A stretch of DNA of 23,326 nt, taken from the NCBI GenBank assembly GCA_022360595.1, contig JAKSCN010000165.1, positions 1-23,326 of the forward strand. The letters run 5' to 3'. The notes under the pieces are model-generated. The model saw only the letters and a list, made by a program, of their open reading frames with translations, did not search any database and was not told the DNA's origin. The translations under genes were made by a program, and so were the position numbers. This DNA comes from Chromatiales bacterium (GTDB taxonomy: Bacteria; Pseudomonadota; Gammaproteobacteria; Chromatiales; Chromatiaceae). The stretch's first letter is position 1; each line of letters starts with the position of its first letter. Positions 15,865 to 23,326 of the stretch are shown in pieces.

Positions 15865-16608
15865 ATGAGTTTTTCAAGAGATGTCCTGTTGGGTGTAAAT
15901 ATTGATCATGTTGCGACTTTACGCCAGCAACGCGGTACACGCTATCCGGAGCCCGTACAGGCAGCGCTGGTTGCCGAGCACGCGGGCGCAGATGCGATAA
16001 CGATCCATCTACGCGAAGATCGACGCCATATTCAGGATAGGGATGTCCAACTCATTCGTGACTGTGTGCAATCCAGACTGAACCTGGAGATGGCCGCCAC
16101 CGCTGAAATGCTTGATATTGCCAAACAGACGGTCCCGCATGATTGCTGCATTGTCCCGGAGAAGAGAGAGGAGCTCACCACCGAAGGTGGTCTCGATGCG
16201 GCTGGAAATATCGACTATCTGCGCGACTATTGTGCGGCGTTATCTTCTGTGGGGATCAGGGTATCTCTGTTTATCGATGCGGACAAAGCTCAGATCGATG
16301 CGGCCTGTCAGATAGGCGCGCCGGTTATTGAAATACATACGGGTCAATATGCTGAAGCTGAAACACCCGAAGAGATGGCTAAAGAGTTAGTGATTATTCG
16401 TGAGTCGGTCGCCTATGCGGCCAGTTGTGGGCTGCATGTCAATGCCGGGCACGGCCTAGACTATCACAACGTGCGGGCTATTGCGGAGATCGATGAAATC
16501 AGAGAACTGAATATAGGTCACTCTATCATCTCCAGGGCTGTTTTCTCCGGGCTGGAGAGAGCTGTTGCGGATATGAAGAAGTTAGTGTGTGGACTGCCTG
16601 TCGCCTGA
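15865..16608 (+). CDS. pdxJ: Pyridoxine 5'-phosphate synthase (PdxJ)
   Basis: Condenses 1-deoxy-D-xylulose 5-phosphate with 3-amino-2-oxopropyl phosphate to make pyridoxine 5'-phosphate, the ring-closing step of the vitamin B6 pathway found in gammaproteobacteria. It has 247 residues from ATG 15865 (E. coli 243). The N-terminal VNIDHVATLRQQRGT, active-site His48 and Arg50 in IHLREDRRHI, Glu75 in LNLEMA, and the HVNAGHGLDY motif are all present. GAGAG lies just upstream. It starts 13 bases after recO. Its 3' end overlaps the convergent barA gene by 27 bases, and acpS, often next in this operon, is absent. Confidence 0.98.
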   Translation: MSFSRDVLLGVNIDHVATLRQQRGTRYPEPVQAALVAEHAGADAITIHLREDRRHIQDRDVQLIRDCVQSRLNLEMAATAEMLDIAKQTVPHDCCIVPEKREELTTEGGLDAAGNIDYLRDYCAALSSVGIRVSLFIDADKAQIDAACQIGAPVIEIHTGQYAEAETPEEMAKELVIIRESVAYAASCGLHVNAGHGLDYHNVRAIAEIDEIRELNIGHSIISRAVFSGLERAVADMKKLVCGLPVA

Positions 16609-19380
16609 CACTGTGCGCTGAGCAGGGAGGGTTTCCTCGGTAGCTGTGTAGGCGTCGATAATCTGCTGGGAGCGTTCGATAACCAAGGCTATATCATTGC
16701 TGATGTCGTGATAAGCGGCCATCAGCAACTTATTCTCCAAATCGGAGAGGGCGCTACTCAGCTTGAGTGTTCCGCAGACGGATGAGGCGCCATGCAACTG
16801 ATGTATTTTGTCGTAGAGCGCTTGCCATTCCTGATTATCACTATAGCGGTGAATTTCATCCTTGGCAGCCACCAGTTCAGTCAAAAACTGCTGAAATAGC
16901 TCCTCTGCAAGGTCTGTGTTGCCACCCGCCGCATTGATAGCGACCTCACGGTTTCTGATATCGAAACTGACGTTTGATTTAGGGGGTGGTGCGGCGACCT
17001 GATTACCTGGGTATGTCAGTTGCCGACACTCGATATTGAGCAGGTCACAAATGATTTCCCATAGTTCAATCTCTTCTACAGGCTTGATCAGGTAGGCATT
17101 CACACCCGTGTTTAACACATCATCCCGATGCTCAGGCACCAGATCGGCAGTAATCGCGATGATAGGCACACTGCTGTTGGTATCGCCATTTCTAATGATA
17201 TTGATCGCCTGCTTGCCATCCATGACAGGCATATGGACATCCAAAAGTACCAGGTCAATGGCATGGTCCTGAAAAATGTCCACCACCTCTTGGCCATTGG
17301 TTGCAGAGAATACCGTGGCCTGGTTCTGTATGAGTAGCGTCTCCATTAACTTGAGATTTATGGGATTGTCATCGGCGACCAGGATATTGAATTGATCCAA
17401 AGAAGGCGGTGTAAATTGTGGAATGCGTTTGGCCGCTGTGGGATTGCAGGTAAGAATGCTCTCTACAGTTTGAATGAGTGTCTGCTGCTTAATGGGCTTG
17501 GATAAGCTTTTGGTTGCGCCTGCCTGTTCAAAGTCACTCAACGTTGCGTGCTCGGAGGTACTGACAAGCACTAAAACAGGTGTCTGGCTCGCCGCTATGT
17601 GGTTTTTAAATGTGATAAGCTGACTGCTGTTTTTCAGCTCAGACGCAGTCAAACCGAGAATGACAATGTCGCTATCAACATCAGTGACGCAGAGTTTATC
17701 CGACTCATAAACACTACAGGCCATCCCCGCTTGGTTTAAGCTGTGCATTATCGCGTTGCGCGAAGCTGAATGGTTGTCAAAAATTGCCGCCGAAAAACTT
17801 TCCAATAGAGGTTGGTTATCGCCTAAAGGGTTCTTTCCGCTTTTGCGCAAACGTAACTCGACCTTGAAACAGGCGCCTTCACCTTCGACACTCTCCACTT
17901 GAATCCGACCTTTCATGGTCTCTGCCAACTTGCGGCAAATACTCAGGCCCAAGCCACTGCCTTCATAGATCTTATCCTGATCATTGTGGCTTTTATGGAA
18001 GGTGGTAAAAAGATTCTCCCGGACACTGCTTTTCAGGCCAATACCGGTATCGGAGACGGAAAAGATAATCAGGCAATCCTCAGGTGACTCCTCTTCCAGC
18101 ATCACTCGAACGATAATCTCGCCACCGTGGGTGAACTTGATTGCATTACCCAGCAGATTGACCAGAATCTGGCGAATGCGTGACTCGTCGCCGATTAAGG
18201 TATCAGGTACATCGGAAAAGACAAGCAGTGTCAGCTCTATCCCTTTCTCATGCGCGGCAGGGGCCAAAAGAATGACCGGCTCCTCAAAGCATTGAACCAC
18301 ATTAAAGGGGGCGTTTTGAGGCTCTATCTTGCCATACTCCAATTCGGAGTAGTCCAGAATACCGTTGATAATTTTCAGCAGTTCAGTCGCCGATTTCTCA
18401 ATCATGGAGGTATATTCCAGTTGATCAGGATTAAGATCAGACTGCTTCAGAACTTTTGAGAAACCGATAATGCCGTTCAAGGGGGTACGAATTTCATGGC
18501 TCATGTTGGCCAGAAATTCAGACTTCGCCTTGTTTGCTTTAATAGCGCGTTTTTTCGCGAGGTCCAGTTCCACATTCTGAATCTCGATCGCTTCCATGGT
18601 CTGGGTTAAATCAGCGGTAGCCTGTTCAACTTGCTGCTGCAGTGAGGATTGCGCATGCTTCAGCTCCTTGGCCATGGCGTTAAAACCCTCTTCAAGACTG
18701 CGCAGCTCACCTTTCGATACTTCAGGAACCTGTGAGGACAGGTCGCCGTGTTTCATGCGAATTACGGCCTGAGTCAACTGAGAGATCGGTCGGGTGATGG
18801 CCCGGCTTGTCACTAATGCGATCAAAGCGGTGATGATAAGTCCTAACAGAAGAAAGCCGAGGCTTGTCCGATAGGCGTCAATTTCAAGATTTTTTAGCTG
18901 CTGAGTACTGAGAACGATATAGACAGTCCCTAACGCCTGGCCCAACTGCACACTGTTCTGAGGATTATACTCGGGCGCTAAAAGTTGGCCGGCATAACCG
19001 TGGTTGAACACGGTGGCTTTAAAGGTGCGGTAGTTATCCGGTTCATTAATTGGGTGTTCGGCAAACTCCGAAGACTCTACGCTGACAAACGTTCTCTGAT
19101 AAAGATCCTTGACGCTGATAGAGACCACGTCGTGGCGCTGTAAAATCTGTTGGAGACTCGCCTCAAGTGTAGCCTTATCCTTATCGACCAGACTGGTCAT
19201 ACTGAGTGCGGCGGTCTCCTTGGCGATGGAATTTCCGCGTTCGTTGAACAGCTTCTCCAGATTATCCAGTTGAGAGGCGATGACATAGACAGAGAGAACA
19301 ATCGCAAGCACGGCGGCAGGAAATACGCCGAGGAAAAGGGCCTTAATCTTGATACGAGAAAATTTCCTGGAACCGCTCAT
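16582..19380 (-). CDS. barA: BarA/GacS-type tripartite hybrid sensor histidine kinase
   Basis: Membrane sensor kinase of the BarA/GacS family. It normally phosphorylates the response regulator UvrY/GacA to induce CsrA-binding small RNAs; those partners are not in this window. It has 932 residues (E. coli BarA 918). In order: TM1 (about 13-35), periplasmic sensor (36-170), TM2 (172-192), HAMP (193-245), coiled coil, HisKA with phospho-acceptor His295 in SHEIRTPLNG, HATPase with N412 and G-boxes DTGIGL and GSGLGLS, a degenerate receiver (about 530-642), a true receiver with Asp670/671, phospho-acceptor Asp714 and Lys766, and an HPt domain with His863 in QLHGASSVCG. The degenerate receiver has Gly where Asp is expected but keeps a Lys-Pro pair. 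It faces away from cysM, a neighbour also seen near gacS in relatives. Confidence 0.94.
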   Translation of the reverse strand: MSGSRKFSRIKIKALFLGVFPAAVLAIVLSVYVIASQLDNLEKLFNERGNSIAKETAALSMTSLVDKDKATLEASLQQILQRHDVVSISVKDLYQRTFVSVESSEFAEHPINEPDNYRTFKATVFNHGYAGQLLAPEYNPQNSVQLGQALGTVYIVLSTQQLKNLEIDAYRTSLGFLLLGLIITALIALVTSRAITRPISQLTQAVIRMKHGDLSSQVPEVSKGELRSLEEGFNAMAKELKHAQSSLQQQVEQATADLTQTMEAIEIQNVELDLAKKRAIKANKAKSEFLANMSHEIRTPLNGIIGFSKVLKQSDLNPDQLEYTSMIEKSATELLKIINGILDYSELEYGKIEPQNAPFNVVQCFEEPVILLAPAAHEKGIELTLLVFSDVPDTLIGDESRIRQILVNLLGNAIKFTHGGEIIVRVMLEEESPEDCLIIFSVSDTGIGLKSSVRENLFTTFHKSHNDQDKIYEGSGLGLSICRKLAETMKGRIQVESVEGEGACFKVELRLRKSGKNPLGDNQPLLESFSAAIFDNHSASRNAIMHSLNQAGMACSVYESDKLCVTDVDSDIVILGLTASELKNSSQLITFKNHIAASQTPVLVLVSTSEHATLSDFEQAGATKSLSKPIKQQTLIQTVESILTCNPTAAKRIPQFTPPSLDQFNILVADDNPINLKLMETLLIQNQATVFSATNGQEVVDIFQDHAIDLVLLDVHMPVMDGKQAINIIRNGDTNSSVPIIAITADLVPEHRDDVLNTGVNAYLIKPVEEIELWEIICDLLNIECRQLTYPGNQVAAPPPKSNVSFDIRNREVAINAAGGNTDLAEELFQQFLTELVAAKDEIHRYSDNQEWQALYDKIHQLHGASSVCGTLKLSSALSDLENKLLMAAYHDISNDIALVIERSQQIIDAYTATEETLPAQRTVSGDRQSTH

Positions 19381-19504
19381 TAGGCAAACTCAATCTGCTC
19401 TCTGTTTAGCAAGTGTGATGAATTCTCATTATAGGTGGTCAGGATTGCATGCTTATGTTGACACGCGTACGTATCTGCCATCTGTGTAATGATAATGTTC
19501 TTAT

Positions 19505-19520
19505 TGTGCAGCTGCTCACA
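19505..19520. promoter_or_regulatory. CRP/Vfr-like site between barA and cysM
   Basis: TGTGC-AGCTGC-TCACA matches the CRP core TGTGA-N6-TCACA at nine of ten positions. It lies about 90 bases before the cysM ATG and about 125 before the barA start, so it could act on either. By my estimate fewer than one such match is expected by chance in the whole window and far fewer in this 230-base gap. No convincing promoter could be aligned with it, and whether this organism has CRP is not shown. Confidence 0.3.
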
Positions 19521-19610
19521 GACTTCGGAACCTACAAAACCTCAGTAGGGTCAGAAAGTTTAACATGTTAGCATCGTTTTTCCTCGCAAGTTTCAGTAAA
19601 CTCGGCTGTT

Positions 19611-20501
19611 ATGAATTATCCAACCATTGAACAATTTGTCGGTAATACACCGCTCGTGAGGCTGCAGCGCCTGCCCGGAGAGACCAGCAATACAGTTTTG
19701 GTCAAACTGGAAGGCAATAATCCTGCCGGTTCAGTCAAAGACCGGCCCGCGCTGAGCATGATTCAGCACGCCGAGCAGCGCGGCGATATCAAACCCGGGG
19801 ACACCCTGATCGAAGCAACCAGTGGCAACACCGGTATCGCGCTGGCGATGGCGGCGGCGATCAAGGGATACCGCATGGTGCTGATCATGCCGGATAACCT
19901 GAGTGTTGAGCGTAGAGCATCGATGAAAGCCTACGGTGCGGATCTTATCCTTGTCACCCAAGAGGAGGGTATGGAAGGCGCCCGTGATCTGGCCGAGCAG
20001 ATGGAGCGGGAAGGCAAGGGAAAAGTGCTCGATCAGTTTGCCAATCCCGATAACCCACTGGCCCACTATGAAGCCACCGGGCTTGAGATCTGGCAGGCGA
20101 CTCAAGGCAGTATTACCCATTTTGTCAGCTCTATGGGCACTACCGGCACCATTATGGGAGTATCCCGATTCCTGAAGGGGAAAAATCAGGGTATCACCAT
20201 TATCGGTGTACAGCCGTGTGACGGGGCCAGCATTCCGGGCATCCGTCGCTGGCCGGAGGAGTATCTACCCAAAATTTACGACCCGCTACGAGTGGACCGG
20301 CAAATGGATGTGACGCAGGAAGAGGCTGAGGAGATGACCCGTCGACTGGCGGCGGAGGAGGGCATCTTCTCCGGCATCTCATCGGGTGGTGCGGTTGCCG
20401 CGGCGCTGAGACTCTCTGACGAGGTGGAGAACGCCGTCATTGTCGCCATCATCTGTGACCGAGGAGACCGATATCTTTCAACCGGTGTCTTCCCTACCTG
20501 A
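19611..20501 (+). CDS. cysM: Cysteine synthase B (CysM), PLP-dependent
   Basis: Makes cysteine from O-acetylserine and sulfide, or S-sulfocysteine from thiosulfate. It has 296 residues (E. coli 303). The N-terminal IEQFVGNTPLVRL, PLP-binding Lys43 in GSVKDRP, the substrate loop TSGNTG at 70-75, the phosphate-binding GTTGT, and GISSGGAV near the C terminus are present. The segment IPGIRRWPEEYLPKIYD is typical of CysM rather than CysK. No clear Shine-Dalgarno is visible before the ATG. It is divergent from barA across a 230-base gap that otherwise shows only the CRP-like site and weak repeats. The ydbH-like gene begins at or inside its 3' end, suggesting an operon. Confidence 0.96.
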   Translation: MNYPTIEQFVGNTPLVRLQRLPGETSNTVLVKLEGNNPAGSVKDRPALSMIQHAEQRGDIKPGDTLIEATSGNTGIALAMAAAIKGYRMVLIMPDNLSVERRASMKAYGADLILVTQEEGMEGARDLAEQMEREGKGKVLDQFANPDNPLAHYEATGLEIWQATQGSITHFVSSMGTTGTIMGVSRFLKGKNQGITIIGVQPCDGASIPGIRRWPEEYLPKIYDPLRVDRQMDVTQEEAEEMTRRLAAEEGIFSGISSGGAVAAALRLSDEVENAVIVAIICDRGDRYLSTGVFPT

Positions 20502-22572
20502 TATTTTTTCCTTGTTAAGAGTAGCGCTGGCCTTTCTGGCGCTACTCGGTTGCGCCAATCCTGTTTTTGCCGTCAAGAGTATTGAATTCAGCCTGGGACG
20601 ACTGAGTAGCGCAGACTGGAGCAGCAGCGATATCAAGCTGGCGATCAATCTCGCCGAACCAGGCCGCTTCTCCCTAACGGCTAAAGAGATCACTCACCCC
20701 ACACTGCCTGCCCCTATCAATGAGCTCTCGATTCACTGCCTAAAGGGTCAGTTGCTAGCGCAACAGGTGACTTGCCAGGACGGACAAGGGTTGATTGACT
20801 ATCTGGCCTTCAAGCAGGAAACCTTTGCGCTCACATTTAACTGGAAATTTGGGCAACAACTTATTGATGTAAAAGCAGATGATATCCCACTTAAGTCGGG
20901 TGATATGGATCTTGCCTTGCAGTTCAACAACCAACGCTGGGAGGCCTCGATAAAGAGCCCAAAGCAGAGAATAGAGCGCCTTGCTCAAATAGCACCCCAA
21001 TTCAAAGAGACGCTTAGTGCCTGGAGTGCGATGGGTTCAATGGGGCTCAACCTGGATTTAAAAGGTGATCTCACGGGGCTGCAAACGAGTGACTGGGCGA
21101 TCAATTTCTCAGCACTCCAGTTTGCAGATCCAGCGGGCTCCGTTTTTGCCGAAGAGCTGGCCGGCAGTTGGAAAGGAAAGGTCGACTACAACCCTGCTCA
21201 GTGGCAGAGCACGCACAGGCTCTCTATTAAGAGTGGCGCGGCATTGACACCGGCACTATACCTGGGGACAGAGCTAGGAGCCATTACCGCCCAGGCCAGC
21301 CTAAAAGGCGATGACACTGCGATAACGCTGCAGCAGTTCGATTTCACCCATAAAAATCTACTGAGGTTTAGGGCTTCGGGCGTTATTAAACCCCAGAGTG
21401 ATGAACCGCTATCAGCCCTCAAACTAGAGACAAAACCGGTTGATCTGAGCAAACTGTTTACTGAGTATTTTCAGCCGGTATTGGCCGGCACCTCCTGGGA
21501 GGGATTCACCTTATCAAAAGGGCGAGGAGAATTTGCCTTCACCGTCAAGAAGGGTGAGCCACAACAGATTAAGATGGTGCTATCCGATCTGGGTATTGAA
21601 CTCTCATCGCTCTCTAACAATCTTCTCTCTCTGCAGGGCGGCACAGGGGATATCAACTGGAGTAAAGGCAACCCGTCTAACCCCAGTACCTTGAGCTGGG
21701 AGGGCGGAGCACTCTACAACGGTGTCACCCTGGGCAATACCCAGCTTCAACTCCTGCTGAGTGGCGCTCAAGCTGTCCTCCAACAACCGACTTCACTGCC
21801 GATATTGGATGGTCATCTGCAAGCTGAAATACTCCAGGTTGACTGGAGTGGAGAGGACCCGGAAATTCAATTCTCGGGCTATTTAGCCCCTATCAACATG
21901 CGCCAACTATCGGTTGCGCTCGGCCTGCCTGAACTCTCTGGTCAGCTATCCGGCATGATTCCCAACATCACCTATGAGGCTGGAAATCTCCACATTGGCG
22001 GTATCGCGCTGATCAAACTGTTTGGCGGCAATGTACGGATCAAGAACCTGCAACTTGATGATCTGCTCGATGTCTTACCGGTACTGCAAGCGGATATCGA
22101 ACTCAAAGGTTTGGACCTGGAAACACTGACCGAGACATTCTCCTTTGGTAAAATCACCGGAAAATTGGATGGCGAGATCGACCAGCTAAGGCTGGAGGCT
22201 TGGGAGCCGGTTTCATTCGATGCCTGGTTTGCCACGCCGGAGAACGATAGAAGCCGACGCAGAATCAGCCAGAAAGCGGTAGATAACATCTCAAATCTGG
22301 GGGGCAGAGGCTTGTCCGGTGCTGCCTCAAGAGGCTTCCTACGTTTTTTTGAAACGTTTGGCTACTCCAAACTCGGCATACGCTGCCGCCTTGAGAATGG
22401 CATTTGCCAGATGGGAGGCGTCAATAATGGCAAAAATGGCTACTATCTGGTGAAAGGCGGTGGCCTGCCCCGGATCGATATTATGGGATTCAATCGAACA
22501 ATAGATTGGATTGTTCTAGTTGGAAGACTGAAAGAGATTGCTACGGGGCAAGAAGCTCCCCGGATCGAATAA
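20485..22572 (+). CDS. ydbH: YdbH-like AsmA-type intermembrane protein (DctA-YdbH domain)
   Basis: Large periplasmic beta-rich protein of the YdbH family. E. coli YdbH, an AsmA-like protein, forms with lipoprotein YnbE an inner-to-outer-membrane bridge needed for outer membrane lipid balance. The C-terminal family block is clear: SFDAWFATPENDRSRRRIS, GFLRFFETFGYSKLGIRC, then GYYLVKGGGLPRIDIMG and DWIVLVGRLKEI. About 695 residues, shorter than E. coli YdbH (about 880). The start is uncertain: GTG 20485 (chosen; 17-base overlap with cysM), TTG 20440, GTG 20455 and TTG 20512 are all in frame, and only 20440 has a good GGAG. The N terminus has hydrophobic LRVALAFLALLGC followed by ANPVFA: it may be a signal peptide, a membrane anchor or, less likely, a lipobox. 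The old 'dicarboxylate transport' label for this domain is probably misleading. Confidence 0.83.
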   Translation: MSSLPDIFSLLRVALAFLALLGCANPVFAVKSIEFSLGRLSSADWSSSDIKLAINLAEPGRFSLTAKEITHPTLPAPINELSIHCLKGQLLAQQVTCQDGQGLIDYLAFKQETFALTFNWKFGQQLIDVKADDIPLKSGDMDLALQFNNQRWEASIKSPKQRIERLAQIAPQFKETLSAWSAMGSMGLNLDLKGDLTGLQTSDWAINFSALQFADPAGSVFAEELAGSWKGKVDYNPAQWQSTHRLSIKSGAALTPALYLGTELGAITAQASLKGDDTAITLQQFDFTHKNLLRFRASGVIKPQSDEPLSALKLETKPVDLSKLFTEYFQPVLAGTSWEGFTLSKGRGEFAFTVKKGEPQQIKMVLSDLGIELSSLSNNLLSLQGGTGDINWSKGNPSNPSTLSWEGGALYNGVTLGNTQLQLLLSGAQAVLQQPTSLPILDGHLQAEILQVDWSGEDPEIQFSGYLAPINMRQLSVALGLPELSGQLSGMIPNITYEAGNLHIGGIALIKLFGGNVRIKNLQLDDLLDVLPVLQADIELKGLDLETLTETFSFGKITGKLDGEIDQLRLEAWEPVSFDAWFATPENDRSRRRISQKAVDNISNLGGRGLSGAASRGFLRFFETFGYSKLGIRCRLENGICQMGGVNNGKNGYYLVKGGGLPRIDIMGFNRTIDWIVLVGRLKEIATGQEAPRIE

Positions 22573-22596
22573 ATAGAACAGATGAGGAATTGGTAG

Positions 22597-23205
22597 ATGA
22601 AAGTAATTAAATACAGCGGCGTATTGGCAACCCTCCTATTTCTCGCCGCCTGCGTGACTATCAACATCTATTTCCCGGCAGCCCAGGCAGAGCAAGCCGC
22701 TGAACGTATCGTTGATGATATTCTCGGTAAAGAGACGGAAACCCCGAAAGAGACGCCCCAAAAAGATAAAGGGGCCAGCCTCGATTCAGACAGACACATC
22801 TCCATCGGCGAGCAGATTCTGAATTTTATCGTACCAACCGCCCACGCGGCCGAGCCGGACTTTACCGTTAACACTCCGGCCATTAGAAAAATTCAGGCTC
22901 GAATGAAGGCTAGACATGGTTCATTGGCCCCTTTCTACAGCAACGGTGCAATCGGTTTTACCAAGAACGCTTTGGTGGCTGTCCGTGACTCAAAAGCGGT
23001 GGGTCTGAAAAACAAAGCCCGGGTCAATAATCTGCTGAAAGAGGAAAATCGCGACAGAAATGCCCTCTACCAAGCAATTGCCGATGCTAATGGTCGTCCC
23101 GAGTGGGAAGGACGAGTGCGCGCTGTCTTTGCAAAAACCTGGATAGAAAAGGCCACGGGAGGCTGGTGGTATCAAAACAGCAAAGGGCAATGGCTACAGA
23201 AATAG
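22597..23205 (+). CDS. ydbL: Lipoprotein with YnbE-like anchor and YdbL (DUF1318) domain
   Basis: A 202-residue predicted lipoprotein. The signal sequence ends in lipobox Leu16-Ala-Ala-Cys19; Val at +2, not Asp, suggests outer membrane sorting. CVTINIYFPAA follows, resembling the short YnbE lipoprotein's TIN strand, and then a hydrophilic linker rich in Lys, Glu and Pro (about residues 44-68). Residues 75-88, with FIVPTAHAAEPD, look like a leftover signal-peptide end, after which the DUF1318 domain runs from about 90 to 202 and ends in WWYQNSKGQWLQK. Thus it seems to join functions held by two proteins, YnbE and YdbL, in E. coli. GAGGA lies eight bases before the ATG. It follows the ydbH-like gene by 24 bases, so it is expected to act with it. 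Confidence 0.82.
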   Translation: MKVIKYSGVLATLLFLAACVTINIYFPAAQAEQAAERIVDDILGKETETPKETPQKDKGASLDSDRHISIGEQILNFIVPTAHAAEPDFTVNTPAIRKIQARMKARHGSLAPFYSNGAIGFTKNALVAVRDSKAVGLKNKARVNNLLKEENRDRNALYQAIADANGRPEWEGRVRAVFAKTWIEKATGGWWYQNSKGQWLQK

Positions 23206-23250
23206 AACTCCTGTAGAGCTGCGCTAATAATCTATAACACAGGCAACCTA

Positions 23251-23276
23251 TAACACCGGCTATTGAGCCGGTGTTA
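23251..23276. terminator. Perfect hairpin after the ydbL-like gene
   Basis: The arms TAACACCGGC (23251-23260) and GCCGGTGTTA (23267-23276) form a perfect 10-base-pair stem with a six-base TATTGA loop. There is no T tract on either side, so it may be a weak terminator, an RNA-stabilising 3' hairpin or an operator for the next gene. It lies 45 bases beyond the stop of the ydbL-like gene. Confidence 0.5.
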
Positions 23277-23306
23277 CCTATTGAAAGAGAGAAAACTGAG
23301 CACAAC

Positions 23307-23326
23307 ATGGGACGCAAAAGACGTAA
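23307..23326 (+). CDS. Start of a gene cut by the window edge, possibly rlmD
   Basis: An ATG at 23307 opens a frame encoding Met-Gly-Arg-Lys-Arg-Arg before the sequence ends. A basic N terminus like this is common in RlmD (RumA), the 23S rRNA uracil-1939 methyltransferase, and rlmD often lies near cysM in gammaproteobacteria. Six residues cannot prove it, and no strong Shine-Dalgarno is visible. Confidence 0.35.

Noticed and set aside
19458..19496. TTGACA with GATAAT as a cysM promoter
   Set aside because: The spacing is about 27 bases, far too long, and no good -10 lies at 16-18 bases.
19561..19570. Perfect ten-base palindrome TAACATGTTA upstream of cysM
   Set aside because: A palindrome of this length is expected roughly once in a kilobase by chance, and it matches no regulator I recognise.
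1..23326. Mobile elements, CRISPR arrays, tRNA genes or phage genes
   Set aside because: I saw no transposase or integrase motifs, no regularly spaced repeats and no tRNA-like sequence; the gaps between genes are too small to hold them.

Overview
The window is a stretch of gammaproteobacterial core chromosome. The order sdhE-ygfX-nadB / rpoE-rseA-rseB-rseC-mucD / lepA-lepB-DUF4845-rnc-era-recO-pdxJ matches the conserved algU-mucABCD to pdxJ block known from Pseudomonas and relatives. Protein motifs, such as an RpoE very close to the E. coli protein, support the same class. Base composition is only moderate (about 50-53% GC by hand count over most of the window), so it is probably not Pseudomonas itself; I cannot name the genus. 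There are no rRNA or tRNA genes, insertion sequences, CRISPR arrays or phage genes. Coding density is very high, and no gene-free stretch exceeds about 230 bases.

Layout. (1) 66-3533: succinate dehydrogenase operon sdhC-sdhD-sdhA-sdhB plus the flavinylation factor sdhE, followed by ygfX. (2) 4047-5654, minus strand: nadB, L-aspartate oxidase, convergent with ygfX and divergent from rpoE. (3) 5866-10321: the envelope-stress operon rpoE-rseA-rseB-rseC-mucD with a small glutaredoxin-like gene at its end. A sigma-E-type promoter lies at 5790-5816 and a strong intrinsic terminator at 10393-10424. (4) 10503-16608: translation, secretion and RNA-processing operon lepA-lepB-DUF4845-rnc-era-recO-pdxJ, tightly packed with several overlapping starts. 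(5) 16582-19380, minus strand: a BarA/GacS-type hybrid sensor kinase. (6) 19611-23205: cysM, a YdbH-like AsmA-type periplasmic protein, and a lipoprotein that appears to combine a YnbE-like anchor with a YdbL (DUF1318) domain. (7) The window ends in the first codons of another gene, possibly rlmD.

How the genes work together. SdhE attaches FAD to SdhA, and SdhCDAB feeds succinate electrons into the quinone pool. NadB, a non-covalent flavoprotein related to SdhA, starts NAD synthesis. RpoE is held by RseA, with RseB shielding RseA; MucD degrades misfolded envelope proteins. LepB and the YdbH-YdbL pair also serve the envelope. BarA normally acts through a partner response regulator that is not in the window.

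The most notable points are a sharp change in base composition and codon choice inside sdhA (about 1500-1590), and the compact two-gene version of the YdbH/YnbE/YdbL envelope system, with a fused lipoprotein, at the end. The change in sdhA suggests either recombination through a conserved segment or a chimeric assembly. Smaller observations include a near-perfect 21-base palindrome ahead of sdhC and a CRP-like site between barA and cysM. No wholly new system is evident; most of the window is ordinary core genome.
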